Source: Elephas maximus indicus (taxonomy: Eukaryota; Chordata; Mammalia; Proboscidea; Elephantidae). From it: a stretch of 64,000 nucleotides of DNA. Position 1 is the first letter of the stretch, and every line of letters starts with the position of its first letter. The notes under the pieces are model-generated. The model searched no databases. It was not told where the DNA came from and saw only the letters and a list, made by a program, of their open reading frames with translations. A program made the position numbers and the translations under genes. This document shows positions 58,641 through 64,000 of the stretch, in pieces. The stretch is taken from NCBI RefSeq assembly GCF_024166365.1, contig NC_064819.1, positions 207,167,293-207,231,292 on the forward strand, written 5' to 3'.

Positions 58641-59985
58641 CAGAGCCATGTCTGTGGATAAAGAGGAGGCCTGGAGTTTGGAGTCTTCGGTGCGATTGCG
58701 GAGGCCCCAGCAGAACGCTTTCCTCCCCCGTACGGTGTTTTTGTCGGTCGGGACTTCAGCTGAGCAGCATAAAGGGAGGGAAGGCAGAAATCTCGGGAAG
58801 CAAGAGAGCCTCGGGGAGGCCTCTAGAAGAACCTGGGGACCGCCACGCTCTTGGTCTGAAGGAACCCGAGACAGACGCTAGGTGTGGCTGAGAATCTGGG
58901 TGCGAAGTGGGAAACCCAATCAATCCTGGAAACCTCGGGCCGTTAGGGCCTCAGGCTGCGCCGCGGAGTCCCTGAGAGGCTGTAGACTCACGAGGAAGAG
59001 GAGGTGCCACTTTCCAGTGGCCCAAATTGAGCGACCAAGGCTGAGGGGTGTACTGCCCAGGTCTGTAGTTCGCACGCTTGGAGAGGCAGTGTCTACTTGA
59101 CAGATGGTCACGCAGCTAAGGCAGCGCCGTCAGTACCCGCCGGATAGGGAGACGGAACACTGGAATGAAGGTTTTTCTACACTGAACTTTGCTTCTCTTT
59201 AAAAGAAAGAAAGTGGCCAATCATCTCTTTTCAAGGCCAGAATATTAATGTCCTTTAAGATTGGACATTAGCCTCCGGCCCTCCTACCTCCTTCACCTCG
59301 GTGCTAGGAAAGTTTCTTAAAGCGAAGACTCCAAGGGATTTGATTGGTTGCAGGAAGATTGATATACAAACATACCCCGAATATCCAGACAAACAGAATA
59401 CTTCCTAATTTACCAGACTTGCTCTTTTCAGCTGAGATAGTGACATGCCCAAAGCTGCTGATGAGCAAGGGGGTTCCAGAACATGTGCAAATATTCTGAC
59501 ACCATCTCAGGTGAAGAAAGCTGGGGGAACGTGTCGTCCGCACGACGGCCCTCTGCTACACCCCTGCTGATCAAGCCGGATCCCACCGAGCGCTTGGCTC
59601 GAAGGAAAAGCAGCTTCCCAGCCCTTGGGGCTGTGGCCTCCGCTGTTCTTCCAGTCACCTTGTTGGCCCCGGGTACTGACCTATGTCTTACCCAAGCCCA
59701 AACTGAAAATGCTGCACCCCAGTTTTGACATAGGGAAGTGGCAAAATCTAGTCAGAGCAAGAGGTTTACATCTGAAAAAAAAAATTTTTTTTTTTTTTAC
59801 ATCTGAAGGAGTAGGAAAATCAGGCTGCTGAAAGGTATTTGTACCCTGAAAGAAGATCCCAGTTTTCTCAGGGGACCATATGAAATGAAGTTTAAATTGC
59901 CCCCAGATTAATCGAGAAGGTGGCAGAGGTGGGGGTGGGTGGAAGGGGCGGGGAGGGAGCAGTCCTTGCAATGCAAGCTGGTCAC
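58640..59985. other. Unique sequence upstream of OLIG3, no gene seen
   Basis: Mixed base composition. 59210-59370 has two CCAAT-box motifs in opposite orientation (GGCCAATCAT near 59214 and GATTGGTTGC near 59341) and looks like a possible regulatory element. An A10/T14 tract with flanking direct repeats lies at 59765-59807. No known repeat family recognised. Confidence 0.4.
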
Positions 59986-61320
59986 TTGCGGAGCTGGTAC
60001 GGCAAAGGCTGGGGTTCTGGGTGTCGGAAGCAAAAAGCATTTCTTTCGTAGCGGCTGTGCACGACCCCTCTGCTGCCGCGAGGTGGGCGTACACCGGCCG
60101 CCACCAGCCCAGCAGCATCCGGCTGCGCTAGGCCAGGAAGGGGAGCGCACCGGGCCTCTGCTTGCACAGACCAGACGCAGCGAAAGGGCTTTTAGCTCCA
60201 GTTCGGGAGCGGACGCCAGGAGTGGCAGATCTGCCATGGCCTGGCCGGGCCCCGCTGTATCCCTGGCTGAGACCGGGCGAGTCCTCTCCTCCACGTGGGG
60301 TCGGTAGCTCTCTCCTTTCCCGAAGGGCTGCAAAGTGTGAGTGTGGGGTGGTCCAGGGCCTCAGTCGGCAAGCATTTTCAGAGAGGACTGCCAGGAGTCC
60401 CAGGTTATCCTAGATTGCTAGTTTCCCCATTCCCTATGCCCTGGAGGGATTACCAACCAGCGGACGGACAGTGAGTAGGGAGTTAGAACTTGGCGCGCCA
60501 TAAAATGGGTTGATACTTTCCAGGGTCCAAAAGAAGGAGGTTTTCGACCCCGCAGCTCCGACGCTGCCCGCACACTCCTTGCCTCAAGGAGTCTCTAGAC
60601 TCCGAGGTTTCACCCGCCACCCTCTCTCAGTCCCTTGGGATTAGCCCTGGACCACAGAAAGACAGGCCAGGAGCTCAGGGGTGTGACCTACTCCAACTCA
60701 TTTCTTTCTGAGGATGCTTCTGCCACCCAGGAGTGTGCGGGAAGCCGACAGTAAGCGCACGGTTGCGAGGGGGCTACAGTGGCCCAAAGGGGCCCCGGCT
60801 GTAGACGCGCCGTGACCTTGGCCCTGGCCTGGGACTCATTCAAAAGGCTCTGGTAGGCACCGAGCTGGCGCGAACGGCAGAACGAAGCCGCCTGCCTGCG
60901 CTCCCCCCGGACTCACCCTGACCCTAGAGGCTCTGGAGGGCGGCAGCCGGGGGGCAGGGGGCGTTCTCTGGCAACAGGTGCGTCCCAAGGCTAGCGGCCT
61001 GTTTCCCGCCAAGCTGGCCTTCGCTCTGGGCAGAGCTGTGAGGTTCTTAGCCTTTGTATGACACAGGAAAGCAGCGGGTCGCGGCGGGACACAGAGCCGC
61101 CCGCCCTCCCCGCTTGCCCAGGGCGCACGGTCTCAGCCCCGCAGACCTTGGCGGGGACAGCTCTGGCTCCCCCAGGACCTCGCGCTTCGGGGGCTGCTTG
61201 GGCCTTCTCGACAACCTCCGCTCCCAGGCGATAACGGACCGTTCCTTACCTGATGCCCAGTGAGTGCTGCTCGGCGCCAGCAGTTCCGATTCAGAAGCTA
61301 CCCTTTCCGCCAGAGGCAAC
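59985..61320. other. CpG-island-like block about 3-4 kb upstream of OLIG3
   Basis: GC-rich with frequent CpG, densest at 60050-60300 and 60740-61260. Several open frames cross it on both strands, but none resembles a known protein and all have GC-driven composition. It could be an upstream promoter, an lncRNA start or a Polycomb nucleation region. Confidence 0.5.
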
Positions 61321-61534
61321 GATTTGGGCTCAGGAGCGGAACCCTAAATCTCTGCAAGAGCCCGGCAGCAAATGTCTCCGCGGCTGACCTGCCGGGTGGC
61401 TAGTTGAAGAGCCAGTCTATCAGTGATGCCCAGGGGCTCCTTTCGCTTGTCAAGCCGCAAACTTGACCGGCAGAAACTCTGAGTCCGAAAGGCGGGAGAC
61501 AGCCTGTGGGCTTCACCTTTCAACCCACCCTCCC

Positions 61535-61535
61535 C

Positions 61536-61577
<42 letters not shown>

Positions 61578-61592
61578 CGCAGGCACACACAC
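61535..61592. repeat. (CA)n microsatellite
   Basis: About 20 nearly pure CA units followed by a few interrupted ones. The frames reading HTHTHT and VCVCVC here are products of the repeat. Confidence 0.95.
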
Positions 61593-61599
61593 AAGATGA

Positions 61600-64000
61600 G
61601 AAAAGAGAAAGCCAAATGTACCTAAAGATGTTCTGTCAAGTCCAACCGAGGAATAGTCTGAAACTAGTTGGCCAAGCAGAACCTTCTCAAAAAGTAGTTT
61701 CTTTAGTTGAGTACAATTACTTCAAAACAATAGCATTGAGCGACCCGGTCATCATTGGGTCTGTTAGGCTGACAAAAAGGCATTAAAAAAAAAAAAAAAA
61801 AAAAAGCAGCAAGTTAAAAAACACAATCACAGTCGCGCAGAAATTGTTATCTCCTCTCGCAGCAGCGCATCTGGGGGGATGGAGCACAGGGAGGGTACTG
61901 AACTCAGAGCCTCGGCCTTCAAAGATGCCAAAACTGAAATTCCACCAATTAAATAGGCAATACCAAGAGCGGAGAGGATGGATCAGGACAGACTGGCTAA
62001 TATGTTTCCGTGTTCTGGGTTTCCCCATATTTTACAGAATTTCTTAATCAATGATCTGCCCAATATTTCACCTCTTTTTTTTTTTTAATCCTATTTTCAT
62101 AGAGGAAAAATAACAAAAGTTGAAGGACAGCAGAATTTTGTGATGTGGTAGTAACTGCTTTTCGCAATGCTGGATGTAAGACTTGGAGAATGAGGGAACG
62201 CCCCAGAATAGCATAAAAGGATTAGGTGCTAATTGTGTGAATAGATAGACAAGCTGACACACTGGCAGAACTAGAAGTTTGATTTTAATGATGTGTAAAC
62301 AGTAAGGCTGATTAGAACTTAAAGATTCATTATAATCATTTAAAGACTAACTCAAGTCAAAGGAGATATGAACTTCTAGACTTCCTTTATAGGATTTTGC
62401 TCAATTAGTGAGCACACTTCAGCACTCTTTTTTAACCTCTTTCTGGTAACATCTGCTCAATTGCCAAAACCTCTGCTGAGTTTTCCTCCTGTAAAAAGTC
62501 CGTAAATAGGAAACCGTTTTTCCTCAAGACTGGAATGTTTAGGTTGTTTTAAATATAACTGGTGGTCAATCACAGAAACTGATGAGTTATATTAAAATTT
62601 GCATATTACACACACATTCTTGGCATGTGCCCTGACATTTTGGATTTGTGATTTCATTAATACAGATGCTTTAAGAACCACTAAGCAGATGATTTCTTAA
62701 TATTTCATTGCTATTCATTTACTCTCTTTTGTAAATTGATAGTTAAAGCCACTGTATACAATCTGATAACAATGTAAAAGTAGCACAGAATATTAAATTC
62801 CGCTTTTTGCTTTTGAAGGTTATTGTGTCATCTCCTAGGTATATTTGGTTAGATTGTTAAATAAATATTCCTGTATTCTTTGCTTAAGTGCACAAGAAAT
62901 TTAGTCTTCTTTTAGAGATAATTCTCTTATGTAGCATATGTATTATTTTCATCTTTTGTTCATAATATTCAGGTTCACACACAGAATGTATAAGTAAATA
63001 AGTATCACAAAGAGAATAGAATTTAAAGATCTATGTTTAGAGCAACAGAAAATTAAAGGGCTGCTTATATTTATGACAACAATTTATTACACTGCCTTTT
63101 TATTATAATAAAATTTTTTTTATTATAGGTACCTTTTATTGCCACCAAGAGTTCTGAAACTTACGTGTATACTTGCAAAAGTCAAACATATTCAAATATT
63201 TATTCGAAGCCATTGTGTTCTAAGTAAAAAGGAATAAGTTATTTTTCAGATGCTGTCTAATAAATACAAGGGAAAACATGTAATACACTTGTTCCTATGT
63301 AGAATTAAATTTGAAATGTTCTCATGTTGGCTTGATTCTTAACAAGGGTAGATTTTCAAACATTATTTTGAGAAAATAATAATAATTAAGGAGTCTGCTA
63401 CTGAGTCTTGAAAAATCAGAAGGGCAGTTTTGAAAAAAATCAACCTTACAATGGCTAATTGATTTTATATAAAATCTGTTGTATGGATCATGTGTGCTGT
63501 GCTTCATAATTTTTAAAAAACAAATGAAAACTTAATAAATGATCCTTTCTCATTAGTGCATTGTATTTTTCCATTTACAGGTTTCTTTTTGTTTGCACAA
63601 CACTGATAGTTTGAACGTAAAGTATGTAAAACTAAATTGTCACCATTTACAATATTAGCTGAATTTCTATCTTTACATAACTTATGATATAAAATAAAAT
63701 TGAAGCAATTACCTAGGTAATTCAAGCCTTGAGCCCTGTCTTTCTCTACTTTTTGTGGGGTGGGAAGGTGGGTAGAGGGAACCAGCTGAAAACAAATCAT
63801 CACTCGAATTTGTTCTGATATTTATCATTCTATACTTTTGGGCCCCAGGCCGAGTCTTCTGTTTAAAAATTGAAATTGTATTCTCAGCAGTACTGCACAA
63901 CCAAACTAGCAAAAGCTGGTAGTAAAAAGCTCTTCTAAGTTTGGAATGTTTTAAGCTAATATTTAGAACTTAAAATGATAATGGAAATTAATATATATTC
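61600..64000. other. AT-rich unique flank, no gene seen
   Basis: No retroelement recognised. It contains poly(A) (61784-61805), a POU-octamer match ATTTGCAT (62597-62604) within an AT-rich stretch (62540-62700) that looks like a possible non-coding element, and an AT-rich low-complexity patch (63095-63127). Stop codons are frequent in all frames. Confidence 0.45.

Noticed and set aside
61344..61786. Frames with HTHTHT and VCVCVC repeats
   Set aside because: They are translations of a CA microsatellite.
1..64000. CRISPR arrays, bacterial operons, prophage or integrative elements
   Set aside because: No regularly spaced repeats or prokaryotic gene structure; the content is mammalian.

Overview
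This is vertebrate nuclear DNA from a placental mammal. It holds one confidently recognised protein-coding gene, OLIG3, on the minus strand at 56309-57127, in about 64 kb of otherwise non-coding sequence. The repeats point to Afrotheria. There are about 18 copies of a tRNA-headed SINE of the AfroSINE type, eight RTE (BovB-like) LINE fragments of the kind abundant in elephant and its relatives, and L1 copies with a lineage-specific 3' UTR. I favour an elephant-like or other paenungulate genome, but the sequence does not settle the species.

Left part (1-49.8 kb): AT-rich and retroelement-dense. Many insertions are nested and datable by target-site duplications (TSDs). One MIR at 320-2430 is split by an RTE with an inverted 5' end, an old L1 tail and two AfroSINEs. 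An MLT1-like LTR at 9058-11565 is split by another LTR, an RTE and an AfroSINE. A degraded RTE occupies 17700-19852. A long ERVL-class pol relic lies at 20735-23870. At 28683-32975 an L1 contains a solo LTR that itself contains a younger L1. A second young L1 copy is at 37561-39051. An essentially full-length but frame-broken RTE sits in a MIR at 41289-44498. Between these are unique stretches that look like developmental non-coding elements (3950-4640, 7030-7340, 26930-27340, 33980-34560, 35990-36460, 47770-48130), with homeodomain-, TCF/LEF- and E-box-like sites. Their conservation cannot be tested here.

Right part (about 50-61.5 kb): GC- and CpG-rich with several CpG-island-like blocks. 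It has no AfroSINE after 53.7 kb, no RTE after 47.1 kb and no L1 after 39.1 kb. OLIG3 lies inside it. The gene is an intact single-exon bHLH gene of 272 codons, with a TATA box about 260 bp upstream of the ATG and candidate poly(A) signals 0.75-1.1 kb past the stop. The last 2.5 kb (61.5-64 kb) is AT-rich unique sequence.

I found no RNA gene, CRISPR array or gene cluster that would make a new biological system. The points most worth checking are the nested insertions, the ERVL relic, the orphan CpG islands downstream of OLIG3 and the candidate enhancers.
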